Source of the DNA: Flavobacterium psychrophilum
Lineage (GTDB): Bacteria > Bacteroidota > Bacteroidia > Flavobacteriales > Flavobacteriaceae
Reading direction: 5' to 3'
DNA length: 7,793 nucleotides
Assembly: GCA_022729635.1 (NCBI GenBank)
Contig: DZAU01000002.1
Coordinates: forward strand, 50,799-58,591
Below are positions 1 to 5,892 of this stretch, one piece after another; positions within the stretch are counted from its first letter, which is position 1; each line of letters begins with the position of its first letter. The notes beneath the pieces are model-generated. The model searched no databases, had not been told where the DNA came from, and worked only from the letters and a program-made list of their open reading frames with translations. A program made the position numbers and the translations under genes.

Positions 1-99
1 ACAAAAGCCTTGGTCGAAAAAGGATATAGCAAAAAAGACATTGACAAGATTCTGGGAGGGAATTTTTTGCGGGTTTTGAAGGCTAATGAAGTTCATTAA
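1..99 (+). CDS. Membrane dipeptidase (peptidase M19), C-terminal fragment
   Basis: This is an open frame from base 1 to a TAA stop, encoding the last 32 residues of a protein whose body lies left of the window. The fragment contains the phrase KKDIDKILGGNFLRVL. It matches the conserved C-terminal end of the M19 renal/membrane dipeptidase family, where a 'G-x-s-x-x-D-I-x-K-I-L-G-G-N-x-L-R' segment closes the TIM-barrel domain. These enzymes are zinc-dependent and hydrolyse dipeptides; bacterial members are often exported or lipid-anchored. The metal ligands and any signal peptide would be upstream and cannot be checked. A 62-codon ORF overlaps its last 14 bases in another frame, and a plus-strand terminator lies about 235 nt downstream. 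The family call rests on this short tail only, but the motif is distinctive. Confidence 0.75.
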   Translation, partial: TKALVEKGYSKKDIDKILGGNFLRVLKANEVH

Positions 100-274
100 C
101 GAATTTAAAAAAAAACTGAAAAACACAAGTCAAACCAGTTGGATATTTAAACAAGAATTGCACTACTCGGGTCACAAATATTATCTGTCTTTGGCAGATT
201 CGTTGAATTTAAACAGAGCCTATTACGTGCAAATTGACTTCAAAGAATTAGGAAATTTGCAGTTTAAGGAATAA
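86..274 (+). CDS. Small hypothetical protein overlapping the M19 gene end
   Basis: This ORF has 62 codons, an ATG start and a TAA stop, and it overlaps the last 14 bases of the dipeptidase gene in a different frame. A GAAGG stretch ends 3 nt before the ATG, which is too close for an ideal ribosome binding site, though flavobacteria depend little on such sites. The product starts with a basic, possibly amphipathic segment (MKFINEFKKKLKN). It continues with an aromatic-rich part (HYSGHKYYLSLADSL) and ends QFKE. There is no signal peptide or membrane segment, and I recognise no family. In favour of a real gene are its tight coupling to the upstream gene, a protein-like composition and a plus-strand terminator about 60 nt downstream. 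Against it are its short length and overlap. It could be a chance ORF. Confidence 0.42.
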   Translation: MKFINEFKKKLKNTSQTSWIFKQELHYSGHKYYLSLADSLNLNRAYYVQIDFKELGNLQFKE

Positions 275-332
275 AAAAGTTCCCAAATTTGAATTTCACA
301 CCATTAAAAAAAGGGCAGCAATGTTGAATTCG

Positions 333-366
333 AATTGGAATAGGTAATGATTCTAATTATTTTTTT
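333..366 (+). terminator. Rho-independent terminator for the plus-strand dipeptidase transcript
   Basis: A 9-bp AT-rich stem (333-341 with 350-358, one G·U pair in RNA) has an 8-nt loop and is followed by a run of seven T from 360. Read on the minus strand the G·U becomes an A/C mismatch and no T run follows, so it serves the plus-strand genes rather than the converging nucleoside permease gene. Confidence 0.55.
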
Positions 367-378
367 AAGCAAATCTTC

Positions 379-1749
379 CTAATGACTCACATTGACCACT
401 TCATCAGGATTGTGTTTGTGTTTGAAAAGTATAGCAAAAGCAATCGCAATTACTAACGCATAACCGGCAAAACTCAACCAGATATTGTGCCAATCTCGTA
501 CCTCAACAGTTTTACTAAAAACATTATTTTCAAGTAATTGATTATTACTTACTAGTATTTTTACTGCTGGATTATTCAAATCAGTCTTAAAATAAGCCAA
601 TAAATTATCTAAATTTGAGAATTTTAACGTAAAATAATTGGCTATTACATAAGCACTTATTTTTGCTCCCATCAAAGCTCCAAAACCATTGGTCATCATC
701 ATAAATAAACCTTGTGCACTGGAACGAATTTTAGAATCTGTAGTGGTTTCTACAAATAAAGATCCCGAAATATTAAAGAAATCAAATGCCATTCCATAAA
801 CAATACAAGACATTATAATCATCCATAAACCATCTGTGGGGTTTCCGTAAGCAAATAATCCGAATCGTAAAACCCAAGCCAACATAGAAATTAGCATTAC
901 TTGTTTGATGCCAAATCGTTTCAAAAAGAATGGAATTGCCAAAATGAATAAAGTTTCTGAAATTTGAGAAATAGACATTATTATGGTTGAATATTTTACT
1001 ACCAAAGAATTCATATTTTCTCCAAACAATCCAAATTCAGAAATATAAACATCACCATACATGTTCGTTAATTGCAAGGCACCTCCTAAAAACATAGAGA
1101 AAATAAAAAATAATGCCATTTTATAAGTTCCAAATAATTTAAAGGCGTCTAATCCTAATTTTTGCATTATTGTAGAATCATCTGCTATTAATTTTTGAGG
1201 AGGACATTTAGGCAACGTAAAAGCATAAATTCCTAATACAATTGCTGATACAGCAGCTATATAAAACATATTGGCACTGGCTTTATTCCCTGATAAATTA
1301 GTAATCCACATAGCAACGATAAATCCAATTGTTCCCCAAACTCGAATGGGTGGAAATACTTTTACAACATCATAATCATTGTTTTTTAGAATTGTGTAAG
1401 AAATGGAATTTGATAAAGAAAGCGTTGGCATATAGCAAAGCATCGCTACAAATATTATTGTAAAAAAACTTTCAGGTGTTGCTACATTTGGCAAAATAAA
1501 GAGCATTGTTCCATATAAAACATGTAAAATTCCATAAAGTTTTTCGGCATTTATCCATCTATCAGCAATTATTCCAGTAAGTGCAGGCATTATAATCGAA
1601 GATAAGCCCAAGGTCAAAAAGACATCCCCAAATTTTTCTCCACTCCATTGTTTGGTTCCAAACCAATAATTAGCAATAGTAATTAACCAAGCTCCCCAAA
1701 CAAAAAGTTGAAGAAAACTCATCAATGTTAGCCTATTCTTGATATTCAT
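379..1749 (-). CDS. nupG: Nucleoside permease, NupG/XapB-type MFS transporter (nucleoside:H+ symporter)
   Basis: This is a 456-residue polytopic inner-membrane protein with about 12 hydrophobic segments. It belongs to the nucleoside:H+ symporter family of the major facilitator superfamily, which imports nucleosides with protons. Family phrases are clear: an N-terminus of the form RLxLMSFLQLFVWGAWL, FPPIRVWGTIGFI at 132-144, SQISE at 261-265, YGMAFDFFN at 318-326, and DWHNIWLSFAGY near the end, with a C-terminal VSH. The positions I recall as nucleoside contacts in E. coli NupG are all present: R136, T140, F143, Q226, N229, Q262, E265, Y318 and F322. The protein is about 40 residues longer than E. 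coli NupG; the surplus lies between the last two membrane segments (about 373-418) and should be periplasmic. The ATG has its own promoter and an A/T-rich leader. Substrate preference (nucleoside versus xanthosine) cannot be read from sequence. Confidence 0.93.
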   Translation of the reverse strand: MNIKNRLTLMSFLQLFVWGAWLITIANYWFGTKQWSGEKFGDVFLTLGLSSIIMPALTGIIADRWINAEKLYGILHVLYGTMLFILPNVATPESFFTIIFVAMLCYMPTLSLSNSISYTILKNNDYDVVKVFPPIRVWGTIGFIVAMWITNLSGNKASANMFYIAAVSAIVLGIYAFTLPKCPPQKLIADDSTIMQKLGLDAFKLFGTYKMALFFIFSMFLGGALQLTNMYGDVYISEFGLFGENMNSLVVKYSTIIMSISQISETLFILAIPFFLKRFGIKQVMLISMLAWVLRFGLFAYGNPTDGLWMIIMSCIVYGMAFDFFNISGSLFVETTTDSKIRSSAQGLFMMMTNGFGALMGAKISAYVIANYFTLKFSNLDNLLAYFKTDLNNPAVKILVSNNQLLENNVFSKTVEVRDWHNIWLSFAGYALVIAIAFAILFKHKHNPDEVVNVSH

Positions 1750-1791
1750 AATAATTTTAGCTTTAATTTAAAAAATCGCTTATCTATTGCG

Positions 1792-1821
1792 TAAATCTAA
1801 CAATAAATTAAGATATACAAA
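1792..1821 (-). promoter_or_regulatory. Bacteroidota-type promoter of the nucleoside permease gene
   Basis: On the minus strand TTTG (1818-1821) is followed after 18 nt by TAGATTTA (1792-1799), matching 7 of 8 positions of TAnnTTTG. The predicted transcript starts near 1787, giving an AT-rich leader of about 38 nt before the ATG at 1749. The spacing fits the flavobacterial consensus. Confidence 0.6.
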
Positions 1822-1843
1822 TAAAATTTGAGAATTCTTTTAA

Positions 1844-2000
1844 ATAAAAAAACCGCTCTAGGGAAAGCGGTTTTTCTAACTAATTAATTAACAACAAAAT
1901 CTCAATTATTATTTTGTATAAAGTAGGTTAAGTTTTTAAAGTAGATTGTGGGGCAAACTTTTTAAATTCTTGTTAATTGATATTGTCGTTGTAATTTCTT
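1844..2000 (-). ncRNA. Candidate small RNA, about 155 nt, between pdxH and nupG
   Basis: The interval between pdxH and nupG (1750-2118) has no protein gene, but it holds a consensus promoter at 2005-2036 pointing left and a strong terminator at 1845-1877. The stretch between them contains no ATG or GTG on the minus strand, so a small RNA is the simplest reading. Its 5' part (AATTAACAA, plus positions 1970-1978) can pair perfectly over 9 bp with its 3' part (1886-1894), closing a large internal region. That region contains a C-rich patch (GCCCCAC, opposite 1948-1954) and two copies of CTACTTTA (opposite 1919-1926 and 1937-1944), which could be exposed pairing sites. I do not recognise it as a known RNA family. 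Alternatively the promoter may only start a long leaderless remnant. Confidence 0.45.
1845..1877. terminator. Strong bidirectional Rho-independent terminator
   Basis: A perfect 10-bp stem (1848-1857 AAAAACCGCT with 1866-1875 AGCGGTTTTT) has an 8-nt loop. It is flanked by an A run on the left and a T run on the right, so it can terminate in either direction; on the minus strand the U tract is about eight long. It sits upstream of the permease promoter. On the minus strand it should end the candidate small RNA starting near 2000 and any read-through from pdxH. Confidence 0.85.
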
Positions 2001-2004
2001 ATGT

Positions 2005-2036
2005 CAAATATATATTTTTATCGTTTAAACAACAAA
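2005..2036 (-). promoter_or_regulatory. Consensus Bacteroidota promoter with no downstream protein gene
   Basis: On the minus strand TTTG (2033-2036) is followed after 20 nt by TATATTTG (2005-2012), an exact TAnnTTTG. The predicted start is near 2000. The next coding gene, nupG, lies beyond a strong terminator and has its own promoter, so this promoter seems to serve the candidate small RNA. Confidence 0.6.
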
Positions 2037-2118
2037 TAAAATCGATGAAATACACAATAAAAATATTTAATGTTATAATTTTCTTATAAAAATAAAATAA
2101 ATGAAGTATTATTAACAA

Positions 2119-2763
2119 TCAAGGCGCAAGCCTGTCAATTTTCCAAGAGTAATCTTCCTGCAAATGATAGCGAATTCTGTCATGCAATCGGTTTGGTCTT
2201 CCTTGCCAAAATTCAACTTCTACTGGCCGCACCAAAAAACCTCCCCAATATTTTGGTCTTGGAATTTCTTTTCCTTCGAAATCTTTTTCTAATTGTTTCA
2301 AACCGTCTTCTAAAACGGTTCTCGATGGAATTACTTCGCTTTGGTTCGAAACAATGGCACCAAGTTTACTTCCGGTTGGTCTGGATTCAAAATATCCGTC
2401 GGAAAGATTCTCCGAAATTTTCTCGGCAATTCCTTTAATAATCACTTGGCGTTCGAGCGATGACCAGAAAAATGAAAGACAAACATTAGGATTATTGGCA
2501 ATTGCCCTACCCTTTTCTGAATTGTAATTGGTATAAAAAATAAATCCTTCGTAGGTAAATTGTTTCAAAAGCAAAACACGTGACTTCGGAAAACCATCCA
2601 AACCAAAAGTGGAAACTGTCATCGCATTGACTTCGTCATCTCCGCCATAATCTTCTACTTCGTGAAACCATCTATTGAATAAATTGATTGGATCTTCGGG
2701 AATATTAGTTTCGAGAAGTTCGCTTTTTCCGTAAGATTTTCTATAATTGCTTAAGTCTTCCAT
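2119..2763 (-). CDS. pdxH: Pyridoxamine/pyridoxine 5'-phosphate oxidase
   Basis: This is a cytosolic FMN enzyme that oxidises pyridoxine or pyridoxamine 5'-phosphate to pyridoxal 5'-phosphate, the last step of PLP synthesis or salvage. From the ATG at 2763 the protein has 214 residues, against 218 for E. coli PdxH. Visible conserved parts are SRVLLLK (61-67, K67), FYTNYNSEKG (76-85), ERQVIIKG (104-111), YFESRP (124-129), the signature EFWQG-x3-RLHDR (184-196) and the terminal WKIDRLAP. Residues equivalent to the FMN and PLP ligands (K67, Q106, Y124, R128, S132, W186, R192, H194, R196) are present. An in-frame TTG at 2790 would add nine residues, but the promoter at 2798-2830 would start the transcript only a few bases before it. 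The ATG, with about 30 nt of leader, is therefore preferred. The gene is probably monocistronic. Confidence 0.96.
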   Translation of the reverse strand: MEDLSNYRKSYGKSELLETNIPEDPINLFNRWFHEVEDYGGDDEVNAMTVSTFGLDGFPKSRVLLLKQFTYEGFIFYTNYNSEKGRAIANNPNVCLSFFWSSLERQVIIKGIAEKISENLSDGYFESRPTGSKLGAIVSNQSEVIPSRTVLEDGLKQLEKDFEGKEIPRPKYWGGFLVRPVEVEFWQGRPNRLHDRIRYHLQEDYSWKIDRLAP

Positions 2764-2797
2764 TGTTTTTATTTCATTCTTGAGTTGCAAATTTAAA

Positions 2798-2830
2798 CAA
2801 ACTTATTGTCATAAAAGAGTTTAGCTCAAA
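2798..2830 (-). promoter_or_regulatory. Bacteroidota-type promoter of pdxH
   Basis: On the minus strand TTTG (2827-2830) is followed after 21 nt by TAAGTTTG (2798-2805), an exact TAnnTTTG. The predicted start near 2793 leaves a leader of about 30 nt before the ATG at 2763 and argues against the upstream TTG start. Confidence 0.6.
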
Positions 2831-2845
2831 TGTATTATTCTTGCT

Positions 2846-2915
2846 ATTTGTCACGCTGGAAGCGTCTAAATTATGTTGCTCGATTGTTATTTGAGACGCT
2901 TACAGTGTGACAAAT
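2846..2915. repeat. REP-like imperfect inverted pair between rnz and pdxH
   Basis: Arms of 26 and 27 nt (2846-2871 and 2889-2915) are inverted copies that differ at two positions plus one extra base, around a 17-nt centre. The core is GTCAC-n-CTG-n-AAGCGTCT. The left arm is itself a mini-hairpin, ACGCT-GGA-AGCGT, and the right arm forms the same structure with one G·U pair. No T run follows on either strand, so it is not a standard terminator. The core resembles the short interspersed GTCAnnCTG...GAAGnnTCT repeats I recall from Bacteroidota genomes, here arranged as a facing pair like a BIME. That resemblance is from memory. Confidence 0.6.
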
Positions 2916-2946
2916 GGAATGGTAAAATAATTAGACTGCTATTTCA

Positions 2947-3852
2947 TCAAAACTCGAATGATTTTCCGTCATCGGCCAAAAGGATGTTCGGGAAAATGGT
3001 TTCGGCTTGCTCTTTAAAAAGTTCAATACTGTCATATCGAGTAGAATAATGTCCCATCATCAATTGTTTGGCATTGGCTTTTAAAGCAATCGTTGCCGCT
3101 TCTTTTGCCGTGGAATGCATCGTTTTCCCTGCCAAAACTTCTTCGGAATCCAGAAAAGTGGATTCGTGATACAAAACATCAACTTCGTTAATAATTGGAA
3201 TAATACTTTCGTTATATGCTGTATCCGAACAAAACGCATAACTCTTCGCCGGAATTGGGTCAAAGGTCAATTTATGGTTTTCGATAACTCGCCCATCATC
3301 TAATGTGATGTCTTTTCCGTTTTTGATTTTTTGGTAATAACATTTGTCGATTTCATAGTTTTGAACCGCATTCAAATCCAATTTTCTTTCGCCAATTTTT
3401 TCCTGAAACAAAAAACCATTCGTATAAATCCTATGTTTTAAAGGGATTGTTTTGACAATTACCTTTTCATCTTCAAAAATAATTTCACTTTCTTTAGATT
3501 CTAATTCGTTAAAAAACAAACCAAAATTAGGCCAGGAATTCGATAATTTCAATTGCAAGTTTATGATTTCCTTGATACCTTTTGGTCCATAAATATGTAA
3601 ATCTTTGGTGCGATTCAACAACATAAATGTGGAAACTAAACCCACCAATCCAAAAAAGTGATCTCCGTGTAAATGCGAAATAAAAATATGATTGATTCTC
3701 GAAAACCTGATTTTGTTTTTGCGCAACTGCACCTGAGTTCCTTCGCCACAATCAATTAGAAATAATCTGTTCTTGATTTCTAAAACCTGTGAAGTGGGAT
3801 TCGTAAAAGTTCGTGGTGTTGCGGCATAACAGCCGAGGATGGTTAGATTCAT
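2947..3852 (-). CDS. rnz: Ribonuclease Z (tRNA 3' endonuclease)
   Basis: This is a cytosolic metallo-beta-lactamase-fold zinc endonuclease that cuts precursor tRNAs just after the discriminator base, so that CCA can be added. Its 301 residues fit the short, bacterial form (about 280-330). The zinc ligands can be read directly: the motif HLHGDH at 60-65 gives H60, H62, D64 and H65, followed by H140 (PLKHR), D210 (CSDT) and H268 (GHYSTRY). This is almost the same numbering as in B. subtilis RNase Z. The N-terminal LGCYAATPRTFTNPTS and DCGEGTQVQLRK phrases are also typical. The segment between about 150 and 195 should form the flexible exosite arm that grips the tRNA elbow. The ATG start lies 6 nt from a strong inverted repeat. 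No promoter was seen nearby, so the gene is probably expressed with the STAS-like gene and perhaps pyrRB. Confidence 0.97.
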   Translation of the reverse strand: MNLTILGCYAATPRTFTNPTSQVLEIKNRLFLIDCGEGTQVQLRKNKIRFSRINHIFISHLHGDHFFGLVGLVSTFMLLNRTKDLHIYGPKGIKEIINLQLKLSNSWPNFGLFFNELESKESEIIFEDEKVIVKTIPLKHRIYTNGFLFQEKIGERKLDLNAVQNYEIDKCYYQKIKNGKDITLDDGRVIENHKLTFDPIPAKSYAFCSDTAYNESIIPIINEVDVLYHESTFLDSEEVLAGKTMHSTAKEAATIALKANAKQLMMGHYSTRYDSIELFKEQAETIFPNILLADDGKSFEF

Positions 3853-3858
3853 TTTTTG

Positions 3859-3907
3859 GTTATGAGTTGTGAGTTATGGGTTAAACGTCTAACTCTTAAC
3901 TCATAAC
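3859..3907. repeat. 18-bp inverted repeat built from heptamers, next to the rnz start
   Basis: Arms 3859-3876 and 3890-3907 pair over 18 positions with one G·U and one mismatch around a 13-nt loop. Each arm is made of tandem near-copies of a seven-base unit: GTTATGA, GTTGTGA, GTTATGG on the left and TAACTCT, TAACTCA on the right. In the mRNA the hairpin ends 6 nt before the rnz ATG and starts about 13 nt after the stop of the STAS-like gene. Confidence 0.7.
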
Positions 3908-3920
3908 TTTATTTTTTATT

Positions 3921-4253
3921 CTAAAATCCCAAATCTCTTTCTATTTCTTCCATCTCAATAATGTCGTGGGCTTCCTGAATTGACCGAACAACGGCTAATT
4001 TATCGGAAACGGCGTTATGATCAAGGTCAGAGGTAACTAAAACAAAGGACTTTTTGGCTTTTTTGTGAATTATTGAAAGTGGCATAAAACTATTTATGGC
4101 TGCCATCGAAAGGTTTTTATACAATCTAATATCGATAATGATATTATATTTTTCGAAAGATTTATACTCGTGAGTCACTTTCAACAAAAACGAATCTAAA
4201 TCGCCTTGGGTGTCTTTTATACACACAGTATGTCCTTTTTGATCTACTTTCAT
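3921..4253 (-). CDS. STAS-like small protein of unknown role
   Basis: The product is 110 residues, soluble, with no signal peptide or membrane segment. The order of predicted elements resembles a STAS (anti-sigma-antagonist) fold: a strand near 8-13, a strand NIIIDI at 37-42, a helix SMAAINSFMPLSIIHKKA at 49-66, a strand SFVLVTS at 69-75, a helix near 80-88, and a final acidic helix IIEMEEIERDLGF. The classical phosphorylated serine motif (D-[LIVF]-S-x-[LIVF]-x-x-[LIVM]-D-[ST]-[ST]-G) is not present; the corresponding region reads DIRLYKNLSMAAINS. A SpoIIAA-type phospho-switch is therefore unlikely to work in the standard way. It lies 71 nt after pyrB and 68 nt before rnz with no clear terminator or promoter, so cotranscription with rnz is likely. 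The fold assignment is an inference from sequence pattern only, and the function is unknown. Confidence 0.8.
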   Translation of the reverse strand: MKVDQKGHTVCIKDTQGDLDSFLLKVTHEYKSFEKYNIIIDIRLYKNLSMAAINSFMPLSIIHKKAKKSFVLVTSDLDHNAVSDKLAVVRSIQEAHDIIEMEEIERDLGF

Positions 4254-4324
4254 TGTATTGGAAATTAAAGTATTGCTAATTTACTGGAAAATTTGGATTA
4301 TTGTGACTTCGAGTGTATGAATGT

Positions 4325-5251
4325 TTACTGAATTTTTGAAGCTAATAAATAAATTACCGCCATTCGAATCGCAACTCCATTTTCAACCTGGTTTAAAATT
4401 ACGGATTGTTTCGAATCTGCCACATCCGAAGTGATTTCCACACCACGATTAATGGGTCCCGGGTGCATAATTATTATTTCCTTGTTCAGTGAATCCAGCA
4501 AGTTTTTATCCAATCCATATTGTTGTGCATATTCTCGTGTGGATGGAAAATAATTCACCTCCATTCTTTCGTTTTGAACGCGCAACATATTGGCTACATC
4601 ACACCATTCGAGTGCTTTGCGCAAATTGGGTTCTACCTTCACCCCAAGTGATTCAATATGTCTTGGAATGAGTGTTTTGGGACCGCAAACTTTCACTTCT
4701 GCACCTTGCATTTGCAAAGCAAAAATATTAGAAAGCGCTACTCTTGAATGCAAGACATCGCCTACAATTACCACTTTTTTTCCGGCAACATCACCTAATT
4801 TTTCTCGTATGGAATAACTGTCTAATAAAGCTTGAGTGGGATGTTCGTGTGCACCATCGCCAGCATTTACAATACTTGCTTTGACGTTTTGAGATAAAAA
4901 ATGAGCAGCTCCGGGACTGGAATGTCGCATTACCACCATATCTACTTTCATCGAAAGAATATTGTTTACGGTATCAATCAATGTTTCTCCTTTTTTTACA
5001 GAAGATTGCGCTGCCGAAAAACTAATTACATCTGCCGACAAACGTTTTTGGGCTAATTCGAAGGAGAGTTTGGTTCTGGTACTGTTTTCGAAAAAGATAT
5101 TGGCAATGGTAATGTCTCGAAGTGAAGGAACTTTTTTTATGGGACGATTAATAACTTCTTTAAAATGGTCGGCGGTTTCAAAAATAAGGTCAATATCTTG
5201 CTTGTTGATATATTTTATTCCCAACAAATGATTTACACTTAACTCGCTCAT
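4325..5251 (-). CDS. pyrB: Aspartate carbamoyltransferase catalytic subunit
   Basis: This cytosolic enzyme condenses carbamoyl phosphate with L-aspartate to N-carbamoyl-aspartate, the committed step of de novo pyrimidine synthesis. Its 308 residues fit the family (about 305-310). The carbamoyl-phosphate domain carries FFENSTRT (53-60; S57, T58, R59, T60), the loop SSVKKGET (83-90, K87 equivalent to E. coli K84), R109 in VMRHS, and HPTQ (137-140). The aspartate domain has HSR (R170), NMLRVQ (R224) and HPGPINRGVEI (263-273). K61 follows the STRT motif where many relatives have R. No regulatory subunit (pyrI) lies beside it. The ATG is 7 nt after the pyrR stop, so the two genes are clearly one operon. 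The STAS-like gene follows after 71 nt. Confidence 0.97.
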   Translation of the reverse strand: MSELSVNHLLGIKYINKQDIDLIFETADHFKEVINRPIKKVPSLRDITIANIFFENSTRTKLSFELAQKRLSADVISFSAAQSSVKKGETLIDTVNNILSMKVDMVVMRHSSPGAAHFLSQNVKASIVNAGDGAHEHPTQALLDSYSIREKLGDVAGKKVVIVGDVLHSRVALSNIFALQMQGAEVKVCGPKTLIPRHIESLGVKVEPNLRKALEWCDVANMLRVQNERMEVNYFPSTREYAQQYGLDKNLLDSLNKEIIIMHPGPINRGVEITSDVADSKQSVILNQVENGVAIRMAVIYLLASKIQ

Positions 5252-5258
5252 TTTACTA

Positions 5259-5798
5259 CTATTTATTGATTAAATAAACGGCATCTTCACCGTCTTGTGC
5301 TACCCAGCACACCTTAACTTTTTCATCATTTATAGCATCAACCTGCCGACCACGATAATCGGGTTGAATGGGTAAATGACGACTAAAACGACGATCAATA
5401 AGCACCAATAATTCAATTTCTGATGGTCTTCCAAAGGATTGAATAGCTGTCAATGCAGACCTGATGCTTCTTCCTGTGTATAAAACGTCGTCAATGAAAA
5501 CGACTTTCTTATTTTCGACGATAAAATCTATTTGGGTTTTATTAGCTTCCAAAGGTTTGTTGGTTCTACGGAAATCATCTCTAAAGAAAGTGATGTCTAA
5601 ATATCCAAAGGCAATGTTTGAAATTTTATATTCTTTTTCCAATAAATCTTTTAATCGCTCCGCCAAGAAAGTACCACGTGGCTGAATACCAACTAAAATC
5701 GTATCCGAAAAATCAAGGTGTTTTTCGATTAATTGACAAGCCAAACGATGCAGAATGATATTGACTTCCTTTGAAGTGAGCAATATTTTTTGACTCAT
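5259..5798 (-). CDS. pyrR: PyrR-type uracil phosphoribosyltransferase / pyrimidine operon regulator
   Basis: This 179-residue type I phosphoribosyltransferase is homologous to PyrR, which in Gram-positive bacteria binds pyr mRNA and also makes UMP from uracil and PRPP. The PRPP-binding motif VVFIDDVLYTGRSIRSAL (99-116; D103, D104, T108) is intact. VGIQPRGTFLAERL (36-49), DITFFRDDF (68-76) and LIDRRFSRHLPIQPDYRG (133-150) are the usual PyrR segments, so uracil PRTase activity is plausible. Compared with the B. subtilis protein as I recall it, RNA-contact residues H22 and R146 are replaced here by C21 and Q145. The predicted leader is also too short for an attenuator. Any control of the pyr genes may thus differ from the Bacillus mechanism. 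The gene starts at ATG and is followed by pyrB after 7 nt. Confidence 0.93.
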   Translation of the reverse strand: MSQKILLTSKEVNIILHRLACQLIEKHLDFSDTILVGIQPRGTFLAERLKDLLEKEYKISNIAFGYLDITFFRDDFRRTNKPLEANKTQIDFIVENKKVVFIDDVLYTGRSIRSALTAIQSFGRPSEIELLVLIDRRFSRHLPIQPDYRGRQVDAINDEKVKVCWVAQDGEDAVYLINK

Positions 5799-5819
5799 AA
5801 TGAAGTGTTGTTTGGGTTG

Positions 5820-5827
5820 TAAAGATA
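5820..5827 (-). promoter_or_regulatory. Possible -7 element of the pyrR-pyrB promoter
   Basis: TATCTTTA on the minus strand matches 7 of 8 positions of TAnnTTTG and would give a leader of only about 15-20 nt before the pyrR ATG. No good TTTG is found 17-23 nt upstream, so the call is weak. It lies downstream of the ABC-F terminator, where a promoter is needed. Confidence 0.32.
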
Positions 5828-5860
5828 CTATTTTTTGTTAATCAATAATTTACTTTTTAT

Positions 5861-5890
5861 AAAAAAATCCCGCTACATTGTAACGAGATT
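5861..5890 (-). terminator. Rho-independent terminator of the ABC-F gene
   Basis: On the minus strand an 11-bp stem (5866-5876 with 5880-5890) with two G·U pairs and a 3-nt loop is followed by seven U. On the plus strand the two G·U pairs become A/C mismatches, so the signal is directional and fits transcription leaving the ABC-F gene. An alternative reading as a pyr-operon attenuator is less likely, because the only promoter-like element for pyrR lies downstream of it. Confidence 0.72.
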
Positions 5891-5892
5891 AA

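Noticed and set aside
300..332. Possible minus-strand terminator of the nucleoside permease gene
   Set aside because: The minus strand has a T run opposite 306-312, but no stable GC stem precedes it.
2764..2790. Upstream TTG start adding nine residues to PdxH
   Set aside because: A consensus promoter at 2798-2830 would start the transcript only a few bases before the TTG, while the ATG at 2763 gives a normal leader and a family-typical length.
3859..3907. Intrinsic terminator between the STAS-like gene and rnz
   Set aside because: On the transcribed minus strand the hairpin is followed by an A-rich, not U-rich, stretch; the T-rich side faces the plus strand, which has no gene here.
4590..5231. 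Plus-strand ORFs of 75 and 89 codons opposite pyrB
   Set aside because: They are antisense shadows of pyrB with no family resemblance and no initiation signals.
5861..5890. PyrR-controlled attenuator upstream of pyrR
   Set aside because: No PyrR binding-loop sequence or competing anti-terminator is seen, and the only promoter-like element lies downstream; it is better explained as the ABC-F terminator.
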